Source: Auriscalpium vulgare (lineage: Eukaryota > Basidiomycota > Agaricomycetes > Russulales > Auriscalpiaceae). From it: 64,000 bases of DNA. The stretch lies in contig JAHBBC010000002.1 of NCBI GenBank assembly GCA_019915015.1, positions 1,736,001 to 1,800,000 of the forward strand, written 5' to 3'. The position numbers and the translations under genes were made by a program. This document shows, in pieces, positions 1 through 11,336 of the stretch; within the stretch, counting starts at the first letter, position 1; every line of letters begins with the position of its first letter. The notes under the pieces are model-generated. The model ran no database searches. It was given only the letters and a program-made list of their open reading frames with translations, and was not told the origin of the DNA.

Positions 1-2
1 AT

Positions 3-579
3 TGCGACGCGGTCACCCCTCGTCGCGCAGTCGCTGAGCCGGTCGCAGCTCCGGTCGCGACCAACTATCATCGCGTTACAGTGGAGGAAGTCCCCGACGA
101 GGAGCTCGTGTCACCGGCCGCCGCGATAAGGCAAGCTGAGGAGCGCGTCTTCTCCAACTACGCCCCCGATCCCCGAAAGGCCTCCAAGGAGCAGCTCTGG
201 TCGAACGAGTCGAAGGAGTGTGTGCTGTACATGTCCGACCCGATCGAGATGTACCTCAACGATCTCGGCCCCGGCGAGTGCCCCAACCCCGACATGCTCA
301 CAGTCGCTCGCGACTCCCACGCTCTCCGATCGATCGACGGTCTCGTCGCTGGTCGCGCCACGATCAAGTGCCTGCTGGACCCCGGCTCGCAAGTCATCGC
401 GATGTCCGAGGAGGTCGCCCATTTCCTGGAGCTCGCCTACTCCCCCAACGTCAAGATCCGTCTCCAGAGCGCCAATCGACAGGTCTCCAGCTCATTGGGC
501 ATGGCGCGAAACGTTCCGATCAAGTTCGGGAACATGACCCTCTACCTGCAGGTGCACGTTGTCCGCGACGTCGCCTACG
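3..579 (+). pseudogene. Retroelement aspartic protease region (copy 1), cut by insertion
   Basis: The frame is open from base 3, so the true start lies outside the window. The protease core is LLDPGSQVIAMSEE (about 374-413), which fits the D-S/T-G class active site as DPGS. The region after it parallels the protease of copy 2 at 10.9-11.2 kb. The frame is broken exactly after codons for VRDVAY by the foldback element at 580. It resumes at 2568 with the residues expected from copy 2 (DILLGRP against DMLLGRP). The frame then ends at a TGA at about 2728-2730, while RT lies in the +1 frame. What is seen is the motif and the split; the retropepsin role is family knowledge. Confidence 0.75.
572..579. 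repeat. 8-bp target-site duplication, left copy
   Basis: CGCCTACG here and again at 2560-2567 directly flanks the foldback element. One copy is enough to keep the protease frame, as judged from the parallel position in copy 2. Eight base pairs is the usual duplication of hAT transposases. Confidence 0.85.
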
Positions 580-2559
580 CAACACTGGGGAGTAGTTTAG
601 TGCACTATGTCCCTACAGTTGTAACAAGTGGGTGGTGTCATAGGCAGGCAGGATAGTGAAGTTCAAGTATAGGGCAGTATAGTGCACTATAGTGCATATA
701 TCAGTACTATAGTGTCCTTGGATGCACTATAGTAGTAGCATGACTGTAAGGACCATTGTATTTTTGCAGCAATATAATGGGCCTTGAAAATCCTATAAAT
801 AATGGTGTAGATGCGCAGGTGGAACTGCGATATAGAGGTAATTTAGCAGAATATATCTGGTTAATGGTAGAGAGCTGTAGGGCAATCACTGGCCAATGGA
901 TCCCATGGGTTTATGTACTATAGTGAATCAATAATATATTACAGAAATGCTGGGATATATGCACCTTCTCTCCTTTGAAATGAGCTCTATAAATTCGGAT
1001 AATATTACAGCATGTGGCTTAGTAGAGTGCATATGTGACCTGAATTTACCAGAATACAGGGGGTCAGTTCTGATGAGTTGTGCAGTGCACACTGTATCAG
1101 ATATTCATCTACTATAGTGATATTATACTCTTTAAAGCTTTCTTAATTTGTTATGGGATGACTGGACATTCATAAATCATGAAGAAAAAGGTGAGCATAT
1201 GTACCACACATGCCATTGCTGTCTGAATTTATCATAATATTTTAGACTAATGGCAAGCCGCACCAATGCATATATACTTATACACTATAGTGTTATTTAG
1301 CTTGCTTCTATCCTCAAACTTTTTCAGCACTGAATAGCTCCTCAATACTTGGGGAAAAAAATCCCTAGATATTCCAGAGCACTATTACACCATGCCCCTT
1401 CCATCCCTGAAAGTTTTGTGTTCTTACATGCAATTGGTATATAGTACCATACTTCTGATCCTTTGATACAGCCTAAATGATCCATATGTCCCTGTGCCAT
1501 CTATCCAAGCATATGTGTGAACTGAAATGATTATTTATTTTTCAATGAGCCATGATCTATGAATCTTACTTGAGCACAAGCTCATCCTCTGTAAAAGAAA
1601 TAGCCATTTATATCCATATGCCTGATCATAAACTAGATCACCCTGGGACAAGGATACCTCAGACATTACAGGCTGTATGAGAGTGGAAGTACAGCACTTT
1701 CTGCCAACTCTAGATAGAATTCCCATATTTTGAGCATTGGGTGGGGCAAGGTCTGTGAATGCTCTATAATATCTGTGGATTATATTGACCAAGTACTGGA
1801 GAGCTATTGGACACATCATATGCTTTTGTGGCCAACCAATTAGATCACCACTATAGTGCACAAATCTATATGCCTTGGTGTGGCTCACCAATGGCTTCAG
1901 ATATTATGATAAATTCCGACAGCAGTGGCATGTGTAGTACATATGCTCACCTTTTTTGTCATGATTTATGAATGCCCAGTCATCCCATAACAAATTAAGA
2001 AAGCTTTAAAGAGTATAATATCACTATAGTAGATGAATATCTGATACAGTGTGCACTGCACAACTCCTCAGAACTGACCCCCTGTATTCTGGTAAATTCA
2101 GGTCACATATGCACTCTACTAAGCCACATGCTGTAATATTATCCGAATTTATAGAGCTCATTTCAAAGGAGAGAAGGTGCATATATCCCAGCATTTCTGT
2201 AATATATTATTGATTCACTATAGTACATAAACCCATGGGATCCATTGGCCAGTGATTGCCCTACAGCTCTCTACCATTAACCAGATATATTCTGCTAAAT
2301 TACCTCTACATCGCAGTTCCACCTGTGCATCTACACCATTATTTATAACATTTTCAAGGCCCATTATATTGGTGCAAAATTACAATGGTCCTTACAGTCA
2401 TGCTACTACTATAGTGCATCCAAGGACACTATAGTACTGATATATGCACTATAGTGCACTATACTGCCCTATACTTGCACTTCACTATCCTGCCTGCCTA
2501 TAACACCACCCACTTGTTACAACTGTAGGGACATAGTGAATAAACTAAGCCCCACAGCC
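580..2559. mobile_element. Non-autonomous hAT-like foldback element with ~665-bp inverted arms
   Basis: Left arm 580-1247 and right arm 1893-2559 are near-identical reverse complements (for example TGTCCCTACAGTTGTAAC at the left end and its complement at the right). They surround a unique core of about 645 bp. The element sits in the protease frame of gypsy copy 1 between 8-bp duplications, which points to a hAT-type transposase acting in trans. It encodes nothing recognisable: its open frames are mirror images in the two arms. The palindromic word ACTATAGT occurs twelve times, spread through arms and core. The outer ten bases of the two ends are only partly alike (CAACACTGGGG against GGCTGTGGGGC), so assignment to hAT rests on the duplication length more than on the termini. 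Confidence 0.8.
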
Positions 2560-2567
2560 CGCCTACG
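2560..2567. repeat. 8-bp target-site duplication, right copy
   Basis: This is the second copy of CGCCTACG, directly followed by the continuation of the protease coding sequence (ACATTCTCCTCGG). Confidence 0.85.
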
Positions 2568-5500
2568 ACATTCTCCTCGGTCGCCCCTTCGACGTGCTCA
2601 CCGAGAGCATCGTCCGCAACTTCCGCGACGAGGATCAGACGGTCACCATCCGCAACCCGAACTCCGACGACATCTTGACGATCCCGACCTTCCCGCAAGG
2701 CCATCATCGGTTTCGCAAGGCATGCCATAGCGGCTCCCACCTTTGATGATCTAGGTGAAGATGAAGCCATCGCCATGATCATCGAAGGCGATGGCGACGA
2801 CGCGCGCATCATTGCATATACCCCAATCGACGCCTCCGACGACTCCGCGATTCAAGCTGCCTACGTTACCGCCTCCGAAGCCCGCACGCATTTACCAGAG
2901 TACGCAGCCCCGTCTTTCTTGAACAAAATATGTCCCGCAGAGCCTTGTAAATCACGTATGACTCCCGAATCAAATCTTGGTCACCAGTATACGTCGTCCG
3001 ATCGCAAGCCATCTCCGACTCAGAAACCGCGCTATCGACACCCACATCTTGACGACGACACTCAGCAATATCTTGGACATTCCCCGCGACCACCGACCAC
3101 TTTCTTGAACTCGTCCACATCGTCGCCTTCGCCTTCCGATCCGGATCCAGTCGACATCTTTCTTGGCAAGAAGAAGTACAAGCCCGTCGCAGACAAAGTC
3201 CGACCCGTTCTTGGCACGCTACCTGACGGGTTTCGCATCGAGCGCAACATCATCGGAGACCCCCTCGCATCCATGCCACCATTATCGACGCATCCCCCGC
3301 CCTTCGTTCCCACCGGTCGATACACCCAAGAACGTCACGACAAGATGGACGCGAACCCTAGCTACGAATTCCTCACCCCGACCGAGCGCGACCTCTTGCA
3401 CGACATCATCGTAAAGCAGAACGAGGCTTTCGCATGGGACGACACCGAACGTGGCAGCTTCAAGCCCGAATACTTCCCTCCGATCCAGATTCCCGTCGTT
3501 GCACACGTCCCATGGGTCGATCGCAACATCCCCATACCCCCGGGCATCTACAACGACGTCTGCGCCATGATCAAACGGAAGATCGCGGCAGGTGTCTACG
3601 AGCCCTCGAACTCTTCCTATCGATCGAAGTGGTTCTGCGTCGCAAAGAAGGATGGCAAGAGTCTACGTATAGTCCACTCGCTCGAGCCACTCAACGCTGT
3701 CACGGTCGCACACTCCGGCGTCCCTCCGATCCAAGAACAACTTGCAGAGCAGTTCGGAGGACGTGCCTGTGGTGGCATTCTCGACCTCTACGTCGGATAC
3801 GACGAGCGACTCATCGACCCCCGATCCCGCGACTTCACGACCTTCCAGACGCCTTACGGAGCCCTTCGCCTAGTCACCCTTCCGATGGGGTGGACGAACT
3901 CGGTCCCCATATTCCACGACGACGTCACGTTCATTTTGCAGGATGAGATCCCGACCTTCACAGTGCCCTTCATCGACGATGTTCCCCTCAAAGGCCCCAA
4001 GTCCGACTATCGACTTTCCGATGGATCTTACGAGATGATCCCGGAAAACAAGGACATTCGTCGCTTCGTCTGGGAGCACCTCACCAACGTCAATCGGATC
4101 CTCCAGCGCATGCGCTACTCCGGCGGTACCTTCTCCGGTCCCAAGTCGATACTCATCGCTCGCGAATTCACCGTCCTCCGACACCTCTGCACTCCGGAAG
4201 GTCGCCGCGCAGATCCGACCACAATCTCAGCCATCACGAACTGGGGTCCTCTCAAGGATCTTTCCGACGTTCGCGCCTTCCTTGGCACAGTCGGAGTCTG
4301 CAGGATATTCATCAAGGACTTCGCGAAGCATGCGTGGCCTCTCACCAAGCTCACACGGAAGGGTACGGAGTGGGAGTACGGTCCCGATCAGCACAGGGCG
4401 CAAGAGTACCTCAAAAACGCGCTGGTCAAGTCGGACGCCCTTCGAGCGATCGATTACGAGTCGCAAGCACCAGTCGTACTCGCAGTCGACACATCCTACA
4501 TCGCCGTCGGCTACATTCTCGCCCAAGAGGAACTGAACAACCCGAAGAAGCGTTACTACAGCCGTTTTGGATCGATCTCGCTCAACGATCGCGAACGACG
4601 CTTCTCCCAGCCCAAGCTCGAGATCTATGGACTCTTCCGATCGCTTCGCGCCCTTCGCATGTATCTCATCGGACTACGGAACTTCATCGTCGAAGTCGAT
4701 GCCAGCTCGATCGGAGGAATGCTCAAGAACCCCGATTTAGTTCCGACGGCTAGCATCAATCGCTGGATCATCGGCATCCTCGTCTTCAAGTTCCTCCTTC
4801 GACACGTCCCAAGCATCGCACATGGTCCCGACGGACTGTCGCGTCGCGTCCGACAGCCAGGCGATCCAGAGGAACCCCCCGACGAAGACTACGACGATTG
4901 GCTCGACAACCTGTACGGATTTTTGTTCGCAGTCCCCACGCATAGCTCCACAGTCAAACCCGACCAAGCTCCCTCCCTCCCCGCCCCAGGACTCAACGCT
5001 GTGTTCGCATTGACCGCGGACGGTCAAGATCTCAGTGAGGAGGAGGAGCCCGAGCTATCGTACGACGAAGTCCCACGCAGCGATGCAGCGATCAAAGCCG
5101 ACGAGCGACTAGTCCATGTTCGCGAATGGTTAGAAGATCCCGTGCGACCAGATCACCTTTCCGACCAAGAATTTGCGACTTTCGTCCGATACGCCCTCCG
5201 ATTCTTCAGCACCGGCAATCGACTCTATCGACGCTCAGGAGATGGCGCGCACAAGCTCATCCCCCACCCCAAGCGCCGTATCCAAGTCCTAGTCGACTGC
5301 CACGACAAAGTCGGACATCGCGGAGTCTTTGCGACTCGATCCCTAGTCGGAGAACGCTTCTGGTGGCCGTCCTATGAATCGGACGTTATGTGGTATGTTC
5401 GCACATGCCACCTCTGTCAACAACGCCAGAAGCGACAGATCCTCATCCCTCCGACCGTCGCAACTCCCGCTCCCTTGTTCGCAAAGATCTACGTCGACAC

Positions 5501-6497
5501 GCTGCACATGCCCGTCTCAGGAGGATACCGCTATATCGTCCAAGGTCGCTGCTCACTTACGACCTACCCGGAGTTCTCCCTACTCAAGAAGGAGAACGCC
5601 GTCGCGATCGCGGACTGGATCTTCCAAAGCATCCTCTGTCGCTGGGGTTCCCTGTCGGAGGTCGTCACTGACAATGGCGGTCCTTTTGTCAAAGCCCTGG
5701 TTCATCTTGAGAAGAAATACCACATACGCCACATTCGCATCTCAGGCTACAACTCTCGTGCTAACGGAATAGTCGAACGTGCTCATTATGACGTTCGGCA
5801 AGCACTCTACAAGGCCGCGAATGGTGACCAGACCTAGTGGGCGCGCTGCGCTTTCTCGGTGTTCTGGTCGGAACGTATCACGGTTCGGAAGCGCATGGGC
5901 TGCTCCCCATACTTCGCTGTCACCGGATGTCACCCGATCATTCCCCTCGACATCTCTGAAGCGACGTACCTCCAGCCCCCTCCCGAATCTCTTCTCTCGA
6001 CCACAGACCTCATCGCGCGACGGGCAATCGCACTGCAGAAACGACATGATCAAGTCTCCGCTCTCCGATCGGACGTATACGCTGAGCGACTCGCGAACGC
6101 TAGGAAGTTCGAGAAGGAACATTCGCACGTCATCAAGAACTTCAACTTCAAGCGAGGCGCCCTAGTGCTCATCCGACACACTGTGATCGAGAAGTCACTC
6201 AATCGGAAGATGCGCCCGCGCTACCTAGGACCCCTAGTCGTCGTCTCCCGCAATCGGGGAGGAGCATACATCGTCGCGGAGCTGGACGGCTCTGTACTCG
6301 ACCGTCCGATCGCCGCATTTCGAGTCATCCCCTACTTCGCTCGCAAGGAGATTCCCTTCCACTTGTCGGACGTCGACATAGACACTCATCGACTACGCGA
6401 GTTAGAAGCCTCGACACAACATGGCAACGACGACGGCGAAGAGCCACCCCTTCCCGACGCACCCGACGATGAAGACGAAGTCCCTGACCCAGTGTAG
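2568..6497 (+). pseudogene. Ty3/gypsy pol, copy 1: RT, RNase H, integrase, with one nonsense codon
   Basis: The first 160 bases finish the protease frame. The RT-integrase frame is open from before the ATG at 2775 through 6497, apart from TAG at 5835-5837. RT shows YRSKWFCVAKKDG, LDLYVGYDE, LPMGWTNS and an active site written PFIDDVPLKG (FIDD). RNase H shows VLAVDTSYIAVG, QPKLEIYG, VEVDAS and HGPDGLSRR, that is D-E-D-D. Integrase shows an H-x3-H...C-x2-C finger (HDKVGH ... CHLCQ) followed by IYVDTLHMP, VTDNGGPF and GIVERAH, the D-D-E triad. The TAG replaces a lysine codon of copy 2 (AKWSS) just after the catalytic E. Behind it the C-terminal integrase part, with the R-Y-L-GP-VV-like fold seen in gypsy elements, stays open to 6497. 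Confidence 0.85.
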
Positions 6498-6839
6498 AGA
6501 GTTCCGATCGCATCATCCCTCCGACATTCCTTTCCTTTTCCATCCCCATCACCAAGTCGCTCGCGTCGTATCGCTGTAGCGCAGGCCCACTCAAGATAAA
6601 GGGCCTTAGCCTATGAAGGATTACTGAGGCTTAAACAAAAGTCATTAGTTCGACTTAGTCGGACGCCCACATTCTTTTATCATCAATTAGTCGGAGTCAA
6701 GTCGCAATTCCCACGAGTTCATCCAGACAGTCGGAGCAGACAAGAAAGTCGTATTCAATTCAAGTCGCAAGTCAACAAGAACGAGTCGCGCTACAAAAAC
6801 AGGGTATCTACAAAGTCGCCTCACATCCCCGACCGTCGC

Positions 6840-7630
6840 CTACTCCTCGAACACCTCGTACCACTCGTCTTCCTCGCGCAAGATCCTCGGCACCTGCCCC
6901 GCCGCGTACGCCCTCCAGAGTGGCGCGTTGATCAACCGAACGTCGCGCCACCAGCCGTCGATGAACGAGTCGCGGAGGGCGAACATCTGGGCGAGTTCCT
7001 CCGAGCGCGACTTGCGCACCTCCTTGACGATGAGCTTGATGCCCCCCGGAGTCCTGGCGCCCGAGACCGTCTTGATCGGCCCAGCGACGAGGTCTTGAAG
7101 CGAGGCAAAAGAGGGAAACACGATGAAGTCGCGTGGACGTGGACCGGGAGGGAGAATGTGCTGACGGAGCGCCTTGCCCTTGCCCTTGCCCTTGCTGGCG
7201 GTCGGACGCGCGGTCGCTGGATGCGACGGACCTAGGAAAAACGGTTAGCGAAGCCCCGAACAAGTTCAAGATAAAACTCACCTGCGACCGGCTCCTCCTC
7301 TGCCTCGAACACGTCGACCGACGGCGTTTGCCACTCCGCGACCTCTTGCACCCACGAGCCTGCGCGTTCCGATCCTGAGCGCGGCACGTCAGTCGTCGCC
7401 TCGGGACTCGCCAAGAAGAGCTGGCCGCTCTTACCTGGCACCGTCCGTTGCGTCTGCGACTCTGGCGGCATGTTTTGACGCGCTGATAGGTTCAGGCCGC
7501 GGGCAAGCGTGTAGCGAGACGTCGCGAGACGGGGAAGCAGCATGCGAGGCGCAGGGTCGCGGGAGCGTGGGTGATGGGAACGTGGTCCGGCGACCCAGGA
7601 GCAACCGGGACTGGCGACGGAACGGATCAC
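6840..7630 (-). CDS. Spliced antisense gene downstream of copy-1 pol, unknown function
   Basis: Two minus-strand exons join across a 50-nt GT-AG intron (7232-7281; donor GTGAGT, acceptor CCTAG). The splice changes frame exactly so that both exons form one protein. The first exon ends ...EAEEEPVAG; the second gives a K-G-rich stretch (KGKGKGKALR), then a compact domain containing FPSFASLQDLVAG, RDSFIDGWWRDVR and a C-terminal EEDEWYEVFEE. The start is uncertain because no clear ATG opens exon 1; the frame continues close to 7630. The gene lies about 340 bp behind pol and points towards it. A different antisense frame occupies the same place in copy 2 and in the 63-kb fragment. I recognise no family. 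It may be part of the retroelement or a captured host fragment. Confidence 0.5.
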
Positions 7631-7789
7631 CGGAACAGGCTAGATCGGGAGGGCTTAGCGACGTAGGTAGCGACACTACTTAAGGAGCTGCGCGAGACGT
7701 AGCAACGAAATCAACCTGTGGGCGGCGCAAGCCACCCACACCCTTTACCTCACAGAAACCGTAGCCTGAGGCGCTACCAGCATCAGGAA

Positions 7790-8055
7790 GATAGGAGCCC
7801 CACCGAGAGGGTACAGGAAGGACGGCAGACAGGAGGAAGGGTCACGACGACCCACGGCGGCAGCTTCGCAAACAATCGCGAAGCTCTAGGAGGCTAATGC
7901 AACGACGTGCATTACTAGGCAGACTTAGGAAGGCAGGACCCCACCGATGTGGGAACAGGTAGGCAGGCGGACAGGCAAGAGGGGGCGCGACGGCCCATAG
8001 GCGGACGCTTCGCACACGGGCGCGAAGCACTCAGAGGTGGATCCCGTAGAGGGGC
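7790..8055. repeat. Two diverged ~130-bp direct repeats in the copy-2 leader
   Basis: The segment from about 7790 (AGGAAGATAGGAGCCCCACCGAG ... CTTCGCAAACAATCGCGAAG) is repeated from about 7928 (AGGAAGGCAGGACCCCACCGATG ... CTTCGCACACGGGCGCGAAG). Each unit ends in a small hairpin of the form CTTCGC...GCGAAG. They lie upstream of the copy-2 gag start and may belong to its LTR or leader. Confidence 0.55.
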
Positions 8056-8371
8056 ATCCCCAGGCAGGTGAGTGTTTAGTTTGGTGTTTAGGCGGTAGGA
8101 GGTGGCCCCGCACGACCGCGGGAGGGCGCGAAGCGCGACAGCGACACGAACACCTTCCCACTCTGCAAGTCTAGTCACCCGGTCTGGATCGCGACGTATA
8201 GGAGGCAGTGTTGGTGGTTGTTGTCCTGTGAGGCACTCGCCGCACGCCCCGCTAGGGTCCGTCCCGGGTGATAGCGTATCATTTTGGAGCCCACCGCGAG
8301 GGCTATGGTGATGACGATCGTGTTCGAGCTTTAAAATCAGCCTCGTAGACGGCACCCGGTCGCTGATCAAC

Positions 8372-10079
8372 ATGGCGCCGAAACCCAAGATAGCCCACCT
8401 CCCAACGCGAACACAGCCGCAGAGGACCACGAGGGCGGACGCTCGCAATATGTCGCGACAGGCGGCCATAGAGGCAGAAATCGAGGAACCACAAGACGAG
8501 CAGGGGGAAGTCTCATCGCTATCAAGTCTGCCATCAGAAGAAGAGGATCCGCGTGGACCGACCCTCAGTAGGGAGATCCGACGCGCCGGAGAGGGCCCTA
8601 GGTCCCTGATCACAGGAGGGGATCGCGTCACGATCGAGGGACTAGAAGGTTTGCTTCTGAATTCTGATGGTGGCGATAGCAACCATCACACAGGGCATGA
8701 TCCGGAGGGGGAATGCTCGAGGAACGGACGGGTCAGTCCGGGATGGGGACGGGCCGTTTCCTTACAAGATAGGACTTCGCGGAACGTCGCGGAACCTAGC
8801 AACAATCCCCAACGAGCTCTATCAAGCAGCAAGAACCCCAGCAACCCAAAGTCGCCAACACAGTCAGGAATGAACGCACAGCAACAAGGAACAGGAACGG
8901 GCGGAGGAGGCGGTGGAACAGGTGGCGGAGGAGGAGGGGGAGGCGGCGGACAACCGGTAATACCGCCTCAGCCCAACGTCGCGCCAGTCGCAATGCCTAC
9001 CTGCGGGGACCGCAACACACCGTCTTTCAATCAGAAAGCCCGCAAGTTACCGCGTTACTTCGACGAGCTGAACCATCTCTTTGCCCGGGCTCAACTAGCG
9101 GATGATACAGCGAAGAAGGGCCACGCAGTGCGTTACCTAGACGTCGCGACGGCTGAGGAGTGGGAAGCGAGGCCGGAGTTTAAGGATCCCACCAAGACCT
9201 ACCAAGACTTTCAGGACGCCATTGTTAAACTATACCCGGGAGCCGATGAGGACCGCAAGTATACCATCGCGGACATGGACGCGCTCGTAGGCATTCTTCG
9301 CGATCACCAACTTCCTGGTTAAGATAAGCAGGATCTCGACCCGTGAGCGCGATATCGCGTTCCTTTGCGCTTTCCAGGACAGCCTCATGAACCGGGTGGC
9401 AACGAGACTGCAGATCAAATTGCCGGACCACGATAAAGAAACACCGCACCCCATGGCCGACGTACTAGAGGCAGGAGAGTACGAGCTGAGGGGCACTCCC
9501 TCAATCGTACCAGTGGTCAGCGCAGGTCCGGCAGTGGCGGTCGCAACGACGGAGCCTGTAATCAAAATAGAACAGTTTCAAGAAGCAATCAAAGCCGCGG
9601 TCGCCAAACAGTTCGCGCGGATGCTCGTCAACCAGGGGAACAGCGGAGGTCAGAGGGGTTATGGGGGTACCTCGGGAACTCAACAGCCGCGCGCCACGCA
9701 AGGAAATCAAGGCGGACAGGGGGGGCCGTCAGGATGCCTTTTCTGCGGCCAAACGGGGCACTTCGTCAGGGAATGTATGGTGGTCCAGGACTACATCGCG
9801 ACGGGTCGCGTATCTAGGGACCACAACAACCGGGTCGTTCTGAAGGGTGGAGGACTCATCCCGCTAGGAGAAGGCCCACTGAAGCAGCGGATGGATGCGT
9901 ACTACGCCGGGAATCAACACGGGCAGTCAGAAGCCATGATGCTGACGACGATGGACTACGAGCTGGTGCCGGCCAAAGTGCAGACAGTCGCCGGCCTAAT
10001 CCAACTGACGCCGCAATTGACCGACGAAGACAGAATGACGGAACTCCAGCAGGAGATGGCAGTACTCCTGACGGCCTGA
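8372..10079 (+). pseudogene. Gag-like protein with CCHC zinc knuckle, copy 2, frameshifted
   Basis: The ATG at 8372 opens 316 codons with an acidic, disordered N-terminal part, a long glycine run (about residues 175-190) and a helical Gag-like stretch (KLPRYFDELNHLFARA, then ATAEEWEARPEF). That frame ends at TAA 9320-9322. The sequence NFLVKISRIST continues in the frame used from 9387, so a one-base change near 9290-9315 has split the gene. The second half holds CLFCGQTGHFVREC, a perfect C-x2-C-x4-H-x4-C nucleic-acid-binding knuckle at about 9735-9776. A TGA at 10077-10079 closes it, although the same frame stays coding-like behind the stop. Confidence 0.75.
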
Positions 10080-11336
10080 GCGGAAAGGCAAGCTCAGAAG
10101 GAACACCGGCAGGCCGCACTGGACGCGGGCGATTTTCCCCAGGCAATAGGGCTGCTACCTGGCGAGCGCGAAAGATCGCGACGAGTCCCAGAGGTGGTCA
10201 TCCCGAAGAGGAAGCCGTTTACACAAGCCAAATAGCAGGTTTCCTTCGAGCCGGAGGCAGTCGACCGACCAGGGGAGACTGGGGATAGCGCAGACAAACA
10301 AAGGCAGGCCGATGAAGACACCACAGCGGGTGAGGAGCCGTCAACACCTCCGATCCATCCTTTCGCGAAGGTGCCCGACACGACGTACATAGGGCCGGCT
10401 AGTTACCAACGAAGCGCGGGGCAGCGCAAGGCGGACCCAGCATACAGTAAGGTCGCCCCGGTCCGCGACCCCGTAATAGCAAACAAGGTTTATGAGAGGG
10501 CCATGAATGCGGAGGTCACCTTGACACAGAGGGAGCTCATGTCCATTGCCCCGGAAGTGCGCGCTCAAGTTCGCAACGTGGTGACCCCTAAGCGGGTCCC
10601 AAACGAGGCAAGAGTACCAGTAGTCCAGGCGATGGTGGAAAGCGAACTGGAGCTCTTTCCGTTCGACTTTGACCAGGACGAAGGGGCAGGAGAGGAAGAG
10701 AAGGTGGTGAGGGGCTTCACGGACCATATGCCCGAAACCTTTCTGCAAGCCCTGGGACACCAGCCAACGGAGTTGCCCGAGGGGACGCGTGTAGGAGAGG
10801 TCATTGTGGAGGTTCTGATGGGAGATCTAGGAGAAGAGGGAGACGGGGAACCAGACCCTGAGCCGTTGGAAGTCGCCAAAGAATCGCTGGCCCTCCGTTC
10901 GATTTTGCCACTAGTCGACAACCAAGCGCATATCGAGGCAGTCGTGGATCCCGGGTCGCAGATCATTTCCATGTCCGAGGACGTATGCCATTACCTCGGG
11001 CTGCATTACGATCCGAACGTCCGCCTGGATATGATATCGGCCAACAAAAGTCGCGATAGGTCGCTAGGCCTGGCTAGAAACGTCCCGATGAAGATTGGGG
11101 GTATAACGCTGTACGTACAGGTGCATATCATCCGAAACCCGGCGTACGACATGCTCCTGGGGAGGCCCCTTGACGTCCTCACAGGAAGTACCGTGCAAAA
11201 CTTTGCGGACGAGAGGCAGACGATCACGATCACGGATCCGAACACTGGAGTCATGGCGTCAATCCCCACTATTCCACGCGGCCGCAAGCGCATCTCGCAA
11301 ACACAGAAGCAGGGGGTGGAGGGTTTTCGCGACTAG
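10080..11336 (+). pseudogene. Gag-pol linker and aspartic protease, copy 2
   Basis: This part is in the same frame as the zinc-knuckle exon but is separated from it by TGA (10077) and a second stop, TAG (10233-10235). From 10236 on it is open to TAG 11334-11336. The protease motif VVDPGSQIISMSED lies at about 10940-10980, followed by LGLARNVPMKIGG and DMLLGRPLDVLT, all parallel to copy 1. The frame stops 6 bases behind the heptamer G GGT TTT (11321-11327). RT continues in the -1 frame, which is open across the stop. The intact element may therefore have joined protease to RT by -1 frameshifting. Confidence 0.7.
11321..11327 (+). promoter_or_regulatory. Candidate -1 ribosomal frameshift heptamer (GGGTTTT)
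   Basis: In the protease frame the bases read G GGT TTT, the X XXY YYZ form of a slippery site. The zero-frame stop follows after two codons, and the RT frame is exactly -1. Copy 1 does not confirm it: its RT frame is +1 relative to protease. No downstream stem or pseudoknot was established. Confidence 0.35.

Larger units (their letters stand above)
1..7660 (+). mobile_element. Ty3/gypsy LTR retrotransposon, copy 1 (5' end outside window)
   Basis: The order protease, reverse transcriptase, RNase H, H2C2 zinc finger and integrase is that of Ty3/gypsy elements. The copy enters from the left edge already inside the gag-pol region and is split by a younger DNA element at 580-2559. It carries an in-frame TAG within the integrase and a frame change between protease and RT, so it cannot make a full polyprotein. 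No LTR pair, primer-binding site or polypurine tract could be recognised. The right border is therefore a guess: it is placed after the antisense gene at 6840-7630 and before the leader of copy 2. Bases 6498-6839, between pol and the antisense gene, hold no gene I can support. Confidence 0.8.

Noticed and set aside
707..2434. Two short open frames with nearly the same protein at 707-889 and 2252-2434
   Set aside because: They are mirror images in the two arms of the foldback element and have no coding character.
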